Made by a program: the position numbers and the translations under genes. Of a DNA stretch of 56,280 nt, positions 39,723 to 48,071 are shown in pieces. Where the stretch lies: the NCBI GenBank assembly GCA_034436335.1, contig DAOTVO010000004.1, forward strand, positions 1 to 56,280, read 5' to 3'. Source of the stretch: UBA877 sp034436335. Lineage in GTDB: Bacteria > Chloroflexota > Anaerolineae > Anaerolineales > Villigracilaceae. The notes under the pieces were generated by a model. It did no database searches and was not told the DNA's origin. It saw only the letters and a program-made list of their open reading frames with translations. Each line of letters starts with the position of its first letter. Position 1 is the first letter of the stretch.

Positions 39723-40847
39723 TTATTTTGTATTTGCGCCTCTTTCCGCATTCCCCTGCCATTGCTTCAGCCATTCTGGCACGCGTGACTCGAATGAGCC
39801 GTCTTGAATGGCGGCGCGCATGGTTTCCATCAGGCGGATGAGGGCGCGCAGGTTGTGGATGGAGAGCAGCGTCCCGGCGAGCGATTCTTTGGCCGCGATG
39901 AGATGCCGCAGGTAGGCGCGCGTGAAGGTGCGGCAGGTGTAGCAGTCGCAGGTCTCGTCAATCGGGCGTTTGTCGCCGGCGTAGACGGCGTTCATCAGGT
40001 TGAGACGGCCCTCGGGCGAGAAGGCGGCGTGGTGACGCGCCAGCCGCGTTGGCAGGACGCAGTCGAAGAGGTCCACGCCGCGGGCGACGCCGTTGATCAG
40101 GTCTTCGGGCGTGCCGACGCCCATCAGGTAGCGCGGCTTGTCCTCGGGCAGGAGGGGGAGGACCAGATCGAGCATGGCGTGCATTTCGGCCTTCGTCTCG
40201 CCGACCGAGAGCCCGCCGATGGCGATGCCGGGGGTGTCGAGCGAGGCGATGAAGCGGGCGGATTCGGCGCGCAGGTCCGCGCGGACGCCGCCCTGGACGA
40301 TGCCGAAGAGGGCCTGGTCGGGGCGGGTTTTGGCGGCCAGACAGCGCTCCGCCCAGCGGTGGGTGCGTTCCATGGCGATTTTCGTATAGTCGTGGTCGTT
40401 GGGGTCGGAGCACTCGTCGAAGGTCATGATGATGTCGGCGCCCAGGTTTTCTTGAATCTGGATGGATTTTTCGGGCGTGAAGCGGTGGGTGGAGCCGTCA
40501 ACGTGGGATTTGAAGGTCACGCCGTCATCGTCTATCTTGCGGCTGTCGGCCAGCGAAAAGACCTGGAAGCCGCCCGAATCGGTCAGAATCGGCCCCGGCC
40601 ACTGCATGAACTCGTGCAGGCCGCCCATTTCGCGCACCAGTTCGTCACCGGGGCGCAGGTAGAGATGGTAGGTGTTGGCCAGGACGAGCGTGGCGCCGAG
40701 GTCGGCGACCTGGGCCGGGGTGAGGGTCTTGACGGCGGCCTGCGTGCCGACCGGGGCGAAGACCGGCGTGACGAGGTCGCCGTGCGGGGTGCGGAAGAGC
40801 CCACTGCGGGCGCGCCCGGCGCGGGCGGTGACGGTGAATTCAAACAT
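39723..40847 (-). CDS. tgt: tRNA-guanine transglycosylase
   Basis: A 374-residue enzyme that replaces guanine-34 with preQ1 in tRNAs with GUN anticodons, the first tRNA-bound step of queuosine synthesis. Active-site motifs are LTDSGGFQVFSL, DIIMTFDEC and the nucleophile segment GVDLFDCVLPTRLARH. The zinc site CDCYTCRTFTRAYLRHL is intact. Length is standard. No other queuosine gene is in the window. It lies 6 nt downstream of a membrane protein gene. Confidence 0.97.
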   Translation of the reverse strand: MFEFTVTARAGRARSGLFRTPHGDLVTPVFAPVGTQAAVKTLTPAQVADLGATLVLANTYHLYLRPGDELVREMGGLHEFMQWPGPILTDSGGFQVFSLADSRKIDDDGVTFKSHVDGSTHRFTPEKSIQIQENLGADIIMTFDECSDPNDHDYTKIAMERTHRWAERCLAAKTRPDQALFGIVQGGVRADLRAESARFIASLDTPGIAIGGLSVGETKAEMHAMLDLVLPLLPEDKPRYLMGVGTPEDLINGVARGVDLFDCVLPTRLARHHAAFSPEGRLNLMNAVYAGDKRPIDETCDCYTCRTFTRAYLRHLIAAKESLAGTLLSIHNLRALIRLMETMRAAIQDGSFESRVPEWLKQWQGNAERGANTK

Positions 40848-40853
40848 GAGCGT

Positions 40854-41594
40854 TTAGCCTGCCGCGCTGCTGGTCATCGTCTCGACCGGCAGCGGGGTCT
40901 CGGCGGCCGGTTCAAGGGCGCTGCGGCGTTCGATGGCGACCAGCCGGATGAGGAAGAGCGCCAGCAGCAGGGCGAAGTGGCACATGATGGACGGCAAGGC
41001 ATTGTCGGCCACAGGGAGGACGGCCACGGTTACCAGCGAGGGGAAAATGAAGGCGATCGAGCCAAGCATCAACTGTCCCAGCAGCAGGCGCTGGCGGCGG
41101 TCGTCGGTGATGGTGACGCCCCAGGCGGAGATGGCCAGCAGGCCCATCAGGCCGGTCTGGTAGAACAGGCCGTAGGTTTGGTAGAGCGGCGTCGGGTTGG
41201 TGTAGCGGGCAAAGACGATCAGGCAGACGGAGGTGGTGACGAAGTGCGGGTCGGTGGCGATTCCCAGCACGAGGGCGGCGCAAAACAGGTACATGCCGTA
41301 GGCGTAGCCGTAGAGGGCGTGCTTTTGGCCGGGGTAGAGCCGCGCTGCCAGCAGCAGGCCGGTGGGCGGCAGCCAGGCGACCACGATGAACGCCAGGCGG
41401 GGCAGGAACGAGCCGCCGAGGGGCAGCAGGCCGGTGCAGAAGACGGCCTCGACGATTTGATAGCCGGCCAGGAGGAAGAGAATGGCTGCGGTAGCGTGGA
41501 TGATCGGTTTGCGTCCCGGCCCGCGCAGCGCCCAGGTCCCGGCGCCGATCTCCAGGGCGGCGGTGGCGATCGAAAGGATGGGATTGTAGTCCAT
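40854..41594 (-). CDS. Polytopic membrane protein of unknown function
   Basis: A 246-residue protein with about seven hydrophobic segments (examples: ATAAILFLLAGYQIVEAVF, LAFIVVAWLPPTGLLLAARL, SIMCHFALLLALFLIRLV). The loops are short, and YGYAYGMYLFCAAL and TNPTPLYQTYGLFYQTG lie in the middle. The pattern suggests a small sensor-type membrane domain such as a 7TM region, but I do not recognise the family. A minus-strand TATAAT near 41626-41631 lies about 30 nt upstream with a GAGG ribosome-binding sequence. Confidence 0.7.
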   Translation of the reverse strand: MDYNPILSIATAALEIGAGTWALRGPGRKPIIHATAAILFLLAGYQIVEAVFCTGLLPLGGSFLPRLAFIVVAWLPPTGLLLAARLYPGQKHALYGYAYGMYLFCAALVLGIATDPHFVTTSVCLIVFARYTNPTPLYQTYGLFYQTGLMGLLAISAWGVTITDDRRQRLLLGQLMLGSIAFIFPSLVTVAVLPVADNALPSIMCHFALLLALFLIRLVAIERRSALEPAAETPLPVETMTSSAAG

Positions 41595-41643
41595 GATGGC
41601 ACCTCGTTGAAAAGGATAATGGCAGGATTATACCCGCAGACAA

Positions 41644-41670
41644 ACATTCCCGCGATGGGCGCGGGAATGT
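41644..41670 (-). terminator. Hairpin downstream of the response regulator gene
   Basis: ACATTCCCGCG (41644-41654) and CGCGGGAATGT (41660-41670) form a perfect 11-bp stem with a 5-nt loop. It sits between the stop of the response regulator and the promoter of the next minus-strand gene. The T-run is weak (TTTG). Confidence 0.65.
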
Positions 41671-41691
41671 AGTTGAGACGGATGATGCGTT

Positions 41692-42075
41692 TTATTCCGT
41701 TTGGGATGATGATTTGTGCAAACGGGCGGTCAGGTCGCGCATTTGGATGAAGGTGATTGGTTTGATAAGCACAAAGTCGGCTATATCAACATAACTTTCA
41801 CCCAGACGGGCGTCGGCAGTGGCGATGACAACCAGAGTCTTTTTCAGACGCTCATCAGCGCGTATTTGCGAGAACAGTTCTACGCCCGATACGCGCGGCA
41901 GGTGCATATCGAGGATGACCAGGTCGGGGGTTTCCGCCTTGAGACGTTCCTGGGCTTCGAGACCGTCGCGGATGGCTTCGGCTTCATAACCGGCCTGTTC
42001 CAGCGCGGCGACGAAAATTGTGGAAAGGTCGAAGTCGTCTTCGATGACGAGAGCGCGTTCCTTTGGGATGTCCAT
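41692..42075 (-). CDS. Response regulator, receiver domain only
   Basis: A 127-residue CheY-like receiver: acidic pocket E12-D13-D14, phosphoacceptor Asp56 in VILDMHLP, Thr86 in IATADA and Lys105 in LIKPI. There is no output domain. It lies 3 nt downstream of the histidine kinase gene, so the two form a cognate pair whose output must be through another protein. Confidence 0.9.
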   Translation of the reverse strand: MDIPKERALVIEDDFDLSTIFVAALEQAGYEAEAIRDGLEAQERLKAETPDLVILDMHLPRVSGVELFSQIRADERLKKTLVVIATADARLGESYVDIADFVLIKPITFIQMRDLTARLHKSSSQTE

Positions 42076-42078
42076 TAT

Positions 42079-43785
42079 TTACCTCCTGGCGGGCAGAATG
42101 GGCAATGTCACGGTGAATATGCTTCCCACGCCGACTTTGCTGGTCACATTGACTTCGCCGTTCATCAATTCTACCAGTTGTTTGACAATGGAGAGGCCCA
42201 GGCCAAAGCCGCCGTGTTTGCGGCTGGCGGAACTGTCGCCTTGGCGGAAGGCTTCGAAAATGTAAGGTAAGATCTCTTCGGGAATGCCCTCGCCGGTGTC
42301 GAGCACTTCCATGGCCCAGTGCTTACTGTCGACGCGGAAGATTTTGGCCTGGATGGAGCCGCTTTCAGTGTATTTGATGGCGTTGTTGATAAGGTTGACC
42401 AGGACTTGCTGTAAGCGGACGGCATCACCATTCAGCACTTCTGGCAGATCCGGGTCGAGTTCGGTGGTCAGTTTCAGACCCTTTTCAACGGCGTTTTTTT
42501 CCATCAGCCCGCGCACGGTGTCAAGTAGTTCGGCCGGGCGGAAAGGGTGCAACTGGATGGTCATTTTCCCGGCTTCGATTTGCGCCTGGTCGAGCAGGTC
42601 AGAGACGATGTCCAGCAGACGCTGGGAATTGTTCATGATGCGTTCGGCGGCGTTGCGTTGTTTTTCGGTTGTCGGGCCGTAAATTTGCTCTTTAATCATC
42701 TCGGCATAGCCCAGGATGGCGTTGAGCGGCGTCCGCAGTTCATGGGAGACGATGGCGAGGAAGGTGGATTTCATCCTCTCGACTTCGGCTTCGCGGGTGT
42801 AGTCGCGCAACACGGCCACCGTACCGATGTGTTTGCCCGCCGTTTCATAGACTTGGGCGGCGGTGATGGAGATGGTCTTCTTGCCCCACTGGATGCGGTA
42901 ATTGGTCATTTGCTGGCCGGGATTGGTCAGCAGGCTGATGAAAATGCCCCGGTTTTTGGCATCCAAGGCTTTGTTGGCGGCCAGTTCGTTCCAACTGAGA
43001 CCGATAATTTTTTGGACATCCAGTCCCAGCAGTCGTTCTGAGGCAGGATTGGCGATAATCGCGTTTCCTCTCCTATCAAAGACGATGACGCCATCGGCAA
43101 TGCTTTCCAGAATGGCTTTGTTGCGGCCGGATTCGATGTGTTCGCGCGAGAGGGCGTCGGCCAGTTCCCGCGTCCGCTCCTGGACGAGACGGTCGAGGTT
43201 GGCGTTAGTGGCGCGGACTTCCTTGAGAGCGTTTTCGAGGCTTTGGGAGGACATCCATGCCAATAAAGCCAACAGGACAAAAAACGCGATGGCTACGAAG
43301 TTAGCATCTACACCGGCAATCGTTGCTAAGATTGTGATTTCAAGCACTGATAAAATTGCAAAAATAAAACTTAACGCGGGCCGAAGAAGCATGCTTGCCA
43401 TGACGATAGGTAATACAAAAATAAATAGGCTCCGGCCATTTGATAATTCTTGTGGTGTGTCTGTGAATGCGATTAACAGCATTAAGAAAATCAGGAAAAG
43501 AGAACTGGCAATCCAGCCGGGTACTTTGGGCGAGCGATTTAAGGCATAAAAGAGGAGTGTACCGCTTATCAGGACTCCTCCGGATAAGAGAAGAAATTTT
43601 GCGTCTTGTGTTCGTAATCCAATTCCAAACTCTAGAAGAAAATAAGCAATAACAACTGTCAAGACAGAAAGCATGAAGATTCCAAACAGGATTATATTCA
43701 ATGATTTTCTGCGGCGTGCATCATCCAAATCTGAGGATTTGCTGGCGAGTAGTTTGTTGATTGTGGTAGACAATCTTGTAGACAT
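42079..43785 (-). CDS. Membrane sensor histidine kinase with PAS domain
   Basis: A 568-residue kinase. Residues 28-178 hold about six membrane helices, followed by a coiled coil (about 180-215) and a PAS domain (about 220-330: AILESIADGVIVFDRRGNAI). The HisKA motif is AIVSHELRTPLNAILGY with His348, and the ATPase domain has NLINNAIKYTESG, DTGEGIP and GGFGLGLSIV. By hand count the part encoding the membrane domain is about 35-38 % GC per 60-base line against about 57 % in the kinase part, so the gene looks mosaic. Confidence 0.92.
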   Translation of the reverse strand: MSTRLSTTINKLLASKSSDLDDARRRKSLNIILFGIFMLSVLTVVIAYFLLEFGIGLRTQDAKFLLLSGGVLISGTLLFYALNRSPKVPGWIASSLFLIFLMLLIAFTDTPQELSNGRSLFIFVLPIVMASMLLRPALSFIFAILSVLEITILATIAGVDANFVAIAFFVLLALLAWMSSQSLENALKEVRATNANLDRLVQERTRELADALSREHIESGRNKAILESIADGVIVFDRRGNAIIANPASERLLGLDVQKIIGLSWNELAANKALDAKNRGIFISLLTNPGQQMTNYRIQWGKKTISITAAQVYETAGKHIGTVAVLRDYTREAEVERMKSTFLAIVSHELRTPLNAILGYAEMIKEQIYGPTTEKQRNAAERIMNNSQRLLDIVSDLLDQAQIEAGKMTIQLHPFRPAELLDTVRGLMEKNAVEKGLKLTTELDPDLPEVLNGDAVRLQQVLVNLINNAIKYTESGSIQAKIFRVDSKHWAMEVLDTGEGIPEEILPYIFEAFRQGDSSASRKHGGFGLGLSIVKQLVELMNGEVNVTSKVGVGSIFTVTLPILPARR

Positions 43786-43788
43786 ATT

Positions 43789-44148
43789 TTACCTTTCTAC
43801 AAGCAAGAGAGCCGTTAAGATAGCAGACTTTATCAGCAAATCAGGGTGGTAGAGAGATTTACCAATCCATTGCCAAGGGTAAGGAGGAAGTAAGTTTTTG
43901 GAAAGCCACAAGGCTCCTTGTTTGATACGTCCCTGCGGAATTTTTTTGCCCTGTTCTTGCCATTTTGACAGCGCTATAAGGCAATAAGCTGTTTCTTCTG
44001 CTGTTGGCGTTCTAAAACCCCATGAGCCATCAGCATTTTGCGTTTTAAGTATCCAGTCTACGGCAGTTGTGCACAATTCATCATCAAATCCTTGGCAGGT
44101 GTCCACGCTGCGCGTAATGCGGATGTTGAAGTCGCCGGGGCTTGTCAT
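43789..44148 (-). CDS. Terpene-cyclase/prenyltransferase-like fragment
   Basis: A 119-residue protein resembling only the C-terminal part of class II terpene cyclases. It has the QW-type motif TQNADGSWGF, then AEETAYCLIALSKWQ and PYPWQWIGKSLYHPDLLIKSAILTAL, here spanning residues about 88-115. Full enzymes of this group are 500 residues or more, so the catalytic DxDD region is missing. It may be a remnant or a reduced ligand-binding domain. The stop lies 3 nt before the histidine kinase start and both share low GC, so they may be co-transcribed and functionally linked. Confidence 0.6.
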   Translation of the reverse strand: MTSPGDFNIRITRSVDTCQGFDDELCTTAVDWILKTQNADGSWGFRTPTAEETAYCLIALSKWQEQGKKIPQGRIKQGALWLSKNLLPPYPWQWIGKSLYHPDLLIKSAILTALLLVER

Positions 44149-44227
44149 GGCAGTTCGGGTCTATTTTACAAGAGAAGCGCTGGGGCAGAGAGCGTTTATC
44201 AAAATTGTAAACCTGACAAAAAATGTA

Positions 44228-44248
44228 GGTCGGATTGGCAATCCGACC
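44228..44248. repeat. REP-like palindrome downstream of secF
   Basis: GGTCGGATT (44228-44236) and AATCCGACC (44240-44248) flank a 3-nt centre. The core is nearly identical to the palindrome at 36665-36693. Confidence 0.7.
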
Positions 44249-44279
44249 CACAGGAAAACACGCTTTGTTTTATCGAATC

Positions 44280-45206
44280 TCAGGCGGCGGCAGGCTTGCG
44301 GCGGAACCAGGTGCGCCATTCTTTGTTTTCCCACAAGACGAGGATGGGCGCGGCGATGAAGATCGAGGAGTACGTGCCGCTCAACAGGCCAACCAACAGG
44401 ATGACGGCAAACTCGCGCAGTGTAATGCCGCCCATCAGCGCCAGGGCGAGCAGGAGAAATTCGACCGTCATCAATTGGGTGTTGATGGAACGCTGGAGGG
44501 TCTGGACGATGGAATGGTTGACAAGCGTCTCGAAGTCGAGGCGGCGCAGGATACCGGCGTTTTCGCGGATGCGGTCGAAGACCACAATTTTGTCTTGCAC
44601 CGAGAAGCCGATGACGGTCAGCAGAGCGGTTAGGAAGAGGGCGTCCATTTCCCAGCCGAAGAAAATTGAGCCGATGGCGGTGATGCTGAAGACGATGGCA
44701 ACGTCATGTATCATGGCGATGATGGCGCAGACGCCGTAGCGGAAGGAATGTTCCATGCCGCGAAAGGCCGCAGTGATGTAAATGACCACTGCCAGCGCGG
44801 CGAATCCGGCGGCGATAGACGCTCGCGAGGTGACCTGCTTGCCGATAGACGGGCCGACGCTGTCGAACTGCACGACCTCGACATTGGAATTGAATTCGTT
44901 TTCCAGGGCAGCGAGCACCTGGTCGTGCTGGTCGTTGCTGATGTAAGAGGAACGGATGATGATGGTGCCTTTATCGGTCGTTTGCACCTGCGTATCCTGG
45001 ATGCCAAGGCCATTGTAGAGCGCGATGATTTCGGACGTGGAAGGGGAGGCGGTATCGAAGCGCACTTCGAGCAGACTACCACCCGTGAAGTCAATCGAAA
45101 GCGGCAATTCATGCCGAATGATTTGGCCGATGAGAATAACCAGGCCGGGAACGATGATGAGCATGGAGAGGGCGAAGAAGAAATAGCGTTTGTTCAGGAT
45201 ATTCAT
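44280..45206 (-). CDS. secF: Protein translocase subunit SecF
   Basis: A 308-residue inner-membrane protein that with SecD uses the proton gradient to help pull exported proteins through SecYEG. It has the N-terminal helix, a periplasmic domain starting SIDFTGGSLLEVRF, and the later helices with VIYITAAFRGMEHSFRYG, MIHDVAIVF, VIGFSVQDKIVVFDRIREN and LMGGITLREFAVILLVG. It is complete. It lies 9 nt after secD. A REP-like palindrome follows. Confidence 0.96.
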   Translation of the reverse strand: MNILNKRYFFFALSMLIIVPGLVILIGQIIRHELPLSIDFTGGSLLEVRFDTASPSTSEIIALYNGLGIQDTQVQTTDKGTIIIRSSYISNDQHDQVLAALENEFNSNVEVVQFDSVGPSIGKQVTSRASIAAGFAALAVVIYITAAFRGMEHSFRYGVCAIIAMIHDVAIVFSITAIGSIFFGWEMDALFLTALLTVIGFSVQDKIVVFDRIRENAGILRRLDFETLVNHSIVQTLQRSINTQLMTVEFLLLALALMGGITLREFAVILLVGLLSGTYSSIFIAAPILVLWENKEWRTWFRRKPAAA

Positions 45207-45215
45207 GGCGTTCTC

Positions 45216-46562
45216 CTAGATGCCAAACCAGCGCGGCAGGTTGGTGGGCTTGAACCAGTCAATGGCCAGAGTCAGCAAAGTGCGGCTGACGAAGAGGGCA
45301 GTGAAGAGGCTGATGGCGACGCCCAAAAACAACGTCAGGGAGAACCCCTTGACGATGGTCGCGCCGAAACTGGAGCCGAACCAAAACAGAATGGCGGAGG
45401 TGATGATGGTGGCGATATTCGAGTCGCGGATGGAAGACCAGGCGCGCTTCCAGCCTTTTTCGACGGCCACAGAGAGGGTCAGGCCGCTGCGTAATTCCTC
45501 TTTGATGCGCTCGAAAATCAGGATGTTTGCATCCAACGCCGAGCCGGTGCTTAGCAGGAAGCCGGCAATGCCGGGCAGGGTGAGTGTGAAGTGGAAATAC
45601 TTGAAGATGGCGAAAGCAAGCGCCGCGTAGATGAAAATGGACAGGTCGGCCACGATGCCGGGCATGCGGTAGTAAATCGCCATGAACAGGACAACCACGA
45701 CCATGCCGATGGCCCCGGCAATGATGCTTTTCTGAAGCGAGTCTTCGCCAAGCGTCGGGCCGATGTAACGCGAATCCACCACTTCGAGCGGCACGGGCAG
45801 AGAGCCGTAGCGCAACTGCACCGCCAGCGCGTTGGCGCTTTCGACGGTGAAATTGCCCTCAATCATGCCGTTGCCGGTGGTGATGGCGGTGCCAATCTTG
45901 GGCGAGGAGATGATTTGCTTGTCGAGGACAATCGCCAGGTATTGGTCAACGTGGGAGGAGGTGTAATCTGCAAAGATACGCGTTCCGTTGTCGGTCAGGG
46001 TAAAGGTGATGATGGGCTGGCCGGTGACCGGATGATTCCCCACCCCAACGGCTTGCAGGTCTGCGCCGGTCATGATGGTGTGGTAAGCATTCTCGACGCC
46101 TTCGGGGGGGGTATTCCCGGTGTAGGGTTCGATGCGCGTCCCCTCCGGCAGAGGGTTATAGCCCATTTCGACGAATTCCAGCAAGCCGGTCTGCTGGATG
46201 ATGGAAAGAATGCTCTGGGCGTTTTCTTCGTTCAGCCCGGGGAACTCGGCTACAATGCGCGACTCTCCGGCTACCTGCACCAGGTTTTCGGACGCGCCCA
46301 GGGCGTTGGTTCGGTTTTCGATGACCGAGCGGGCGACTTCCATCTGCTCGGCGGTGACAGTTTGCCCCGGTTCTGGGACGGCGTTGAGAATCACTTGCAA
46401 ACCGCCGCGCAGGTCGAGGCCAAGGACGGTTTCCACGTTGCGCTCGAACACGACCGAGCCGTTAATAGGATTGGCCACGCGTAAAACGCTGCTGACATCC
46501 ACCCAGATAGCCAGGGCTAAAATGAGCAAAATGATGATGAGACGAGTCGTGGTTTTCTTCAT
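45216..46562 (-). CDS. secD: Protein translocase subunit SecD
   Basis: A 448-residue membrane protein. The N-terminal helix is followed by GLDLRGGLQVILNAVPEPG, the large periplasmic P1 domain, and the DTRYIGPTLGE-type motif (here VVDSRYIGPTLGEDSL). The C-terminal helices contain TLPGIAGFLLSTGSALDANILIFERIKEEL, quoted as two parts: TLPGIAGFLLSTGSALDA and NILIFERIKEEL. It is shorter than the Escherichia coli protein, as in many Gram-positive and Chloroflexota genomes. Its leader contains an odd promoter-terminator arrangement. Confidence 0.96.
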   Translation of the reverse strand: MKKTTTRLIIILLILALAIWVDVSSVLRVANPINGSVVFERNVETVLGLDLRGGLQVILNAVPEPGQTVTAEQMEVARSVIENRTNALGASENLVQVAGESRIVAEFPGLNEENAQSILSIIQQTGLLEFVEMGYNPLPEGTRIEPYTGNTPPEGVENAYHTIMTGADLQAVGVGNHPVTGQPIITFTLTDNGTRIFADYTSSHVDQYLAIVLDKQIISSPKIGTAITTGNGMIEGNFTVESANALAVQLRYGSLPVPLEVVDSRYIGPTLGEDSLQKSIIAGAIGMVVVVLFMAIYYRMPGIVADLSIFIYAALAFAIFKYFHFTLTLPGIAGFLLSTGSALDANILIFERIKEELRSGLTLSVAVEKGWKRAWSSIRDSNIATIITSAILFWFGSSFGATIVKGFSLTLFLGVAISLFTALFVSRTLLTLAIDWFKPTNLPRWFGI

Positions 46563-46582
46563 GTTGTCAGAGTCTCCGTCAC

Positions 46583-46621
46583 AAAAAATGCCCGCCAGAA
46601 TGCGGCGGCGGGGCGATTATA
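46583..46621 (-). promoter_or_regulatory. secD promoter directly followed by a terminator-like hairpin
   Basis: On the minus strand TATAAT (46621-46616) is followed after 3 nt by a CCCGCC/GGCGGG hairpin (plus 46591-46612) and TTTTTT (plus 46583-46588). The ATG is 20 nt further on. This could be a leader attenuator of secDF, or the terminator of the upstream unit overlapping the promoter. Confidence 0.5.
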
Positions 46622-46644
46622 CTACTGATTGAGGGGAAGAGTAG

Positions 46645-46664
46645 GGCGGGATTCCAGTCCCGCC
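46645..46664. repeat. REP-like palindrome variant
   Basis: GGCGGGA (46645-46651) and TCCCGCC (46658-46664) form a stem with a 6-nt loop. It lies just after the small kinase gene and before the secD promoter. Confidence 0.55.
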
Positions 46665-46677
46665 TGCCGACGGGAAT

Positions 46678-47037
46678 TCATAACCGCTTTTTCAGAAAAT
46701 CCAGCGTCCTTTGCAGCACCTCTTCGATGCTGAGCGAATCGGTATCCAGATAGAAATCTGCGTGCTGACGGGCGTGGGCCAGACGGCGCTGCTGTTCCTG
46801 CCATTCGGCCTCGCTCCAGTTCATCCGGCGCCGTTGCGCGCCCACCGGATGCGAGGCTTGCAGGAAAATGAGCAAGGCGGGGCGCGTCAGCCGCTGCCAC
46901 ATGTCCGGCACGAAAGAGTGTTCCTGGGCGATGGCGCGGGCTTTCCAGCCGTGCGCCGCCAGGCCATTTGCCAGTGTTGTTTTCCCCGCTCCGCAGGGCC
47001 CGACGATGCCAATTAGGAATTGTTCATTGGTTGTCAT
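46678..47037 (-). CDS. Small P-loop NTPase, nucleoside/cytidylate-kinase-like
   Basis: A 119-residue P-loop protein with Walker A GPCGAGKTTLANGL near the N-terminus and a short helical lid (QRRRMNWSEAEWQEQQRRL) containing arginines. It resembles AAA or kinase proteins of the cytidylate/shikimate kinase type but is shorter. The FYLDTDSLSIEEV segment may be the base region. It overlaps the upstream TrkA-type gene by 14 nt, so the two are translationally linked. The substrate is unknown. Confidence 0.75.
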   Translation of the reverse strand: MTTNEQFLIGIVGPCGAGKTTLANGLAAHGWKARAIAQEHSFVPDMWQRLTRPALLIFLQASHPVGAQRRRMNWSEAEWQEQQRRLAHARQHADFYLDTDSLSIEEVLQRTLDFLKKRL

Positions 47038-48061
47038 GTACCAGATGGTTCAAGTGCTCCGGTTCGCCCAGCACGGCCAGAATTGTTCCTGGCGCAACAA
47101 CTCGAGATGCCGCCGGATGCATGTCTTGTTGGCCGTCGTGTTTCAGAAGAACGATGCTCACATCGTACTGCTGTTCGATTACGCCAACAGTTTTCCCTTT
47201 CAGGGAGGAGTTTTCCTCAACTCTGATGCGCACCAGGCTCAAACTCTTTCCTTCGATGGTGATTGGCGCGGTCATATCCACCCCTGCGGCCGAGGCGGCA
47301 AAAGCCGGGGCGGCCATCGCAGTGGCGCTCAAAGCGGTGAAGCCAAATTGCTCCTGAAGCGAGCGGGCAAAGTCCTCGTCGAAGATGCGGATGACGACGT
47401 GAATGCGCGGGTTCATGCTGCGCGCCTTGACGGCAATTTGCAGATTCAGAGCGTCATTCTGTGTGCAAAGGACGATGGCACGGGCGTGCTCCACCCCGGC
47501 GGCCTCCAGCGTTGCTGGCCGCGAAGCGTCATCCTGGATGACCGGTATGCCCATCTTCTGAACCGCGCTCACCTGGTCGGCGGAGGGATTGAGTTCGATA
47601 ACAACTACCGGCTCGTCCATGGCATACAGTTGATTGACCACGCGGTAGCCCAGATGGCCCAGCCCGATGAGAATTGTGTGGTTGGAGAACGTGGAAGCAA
47701 CGGCCATTTCCCATTCCTTGCTGCGCGCCCGGCGGTTGAAGAGCAGAATGCCAAAATCGGCCAGCCCTTGCGCCAGCGCACTAATGCCGATGACCGGCAT
47801 GATGAAATAAAAGAGTTGTAACAGAATGTGATGCGGAAATTCCCCCGATGGCTGAAGAAAAACCATCGTCAGCGCCAGATAGACGGCCGCCAGCCAGCCA
47901 TCTACCGGCTCGTTCACCTGCTGGGCGATGAATTGATAGAGCGACCCGGCCGCGACCAGCGCGCCCACGAAGACCAGCAGAGGGTTGCGGAACTGCCGAA
48001 ACAAAAGGCGGGTATCCCGCCATGATGCTTTCCAGCGCCGCAGGCGGACGTTCATATCCAT
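47024..48061 (-). CDS. TrkA-type (RCK) protein with a pore-like membrane part lacking the K+ filter
   Basis: A 345-residue protein. The first 110 residues have two membrane helices (PLLVFVGALVAAGSLYQFI and FYFIMPVIGISALAQGL) with a loop that is placed like the pore of a potassium channel. It reads LTMVFLQPSGEF instead of containing TVGYGD. A RCK_N domain follows (ILIGLGHLGYRVVNQL, the GxGxxG NAD site), then a RCK_C/TrkA-C domain with TVGVIEQQYDVSIVLL. It may be a ligand-sensing protein or an anion/other pore. The SpoIIE-type phosphatase gene lies 10 nt upstream. Confidence 0.82.
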   Translation of the reverse strand: MDMNVRLRRWKASWRDTRLLFRQFRNPLLVFVGALVAAGSLYQFIAQQVNEPVDGWLAAVYLALTMVFLQPSGEFPHHILLQLFYFIMPVIGISALAQGLADFGILLFNRRARSKEWEMAVASTFSNHTILIGLGHLGYRVVNQLYAMDEPVVVIELNPSADQVSAVQKMGIPVIQDDASRPATLEAAGVEHARAIVLCTQNDALNLQIAVKARSMNPRIHVVIRIFDEDFARSLQEQFGFTALSATAMAAPAFAASAAGVDMTAPITIEGKSLSLVRIRVEENSSLKGKTVGVIEQQYDVSIVLLKHDGQQDMHPAASRVVAPGTILAVLGEPEHLNHLVHDNQ

Positions 48062-48071
48062 AACAAAACAA

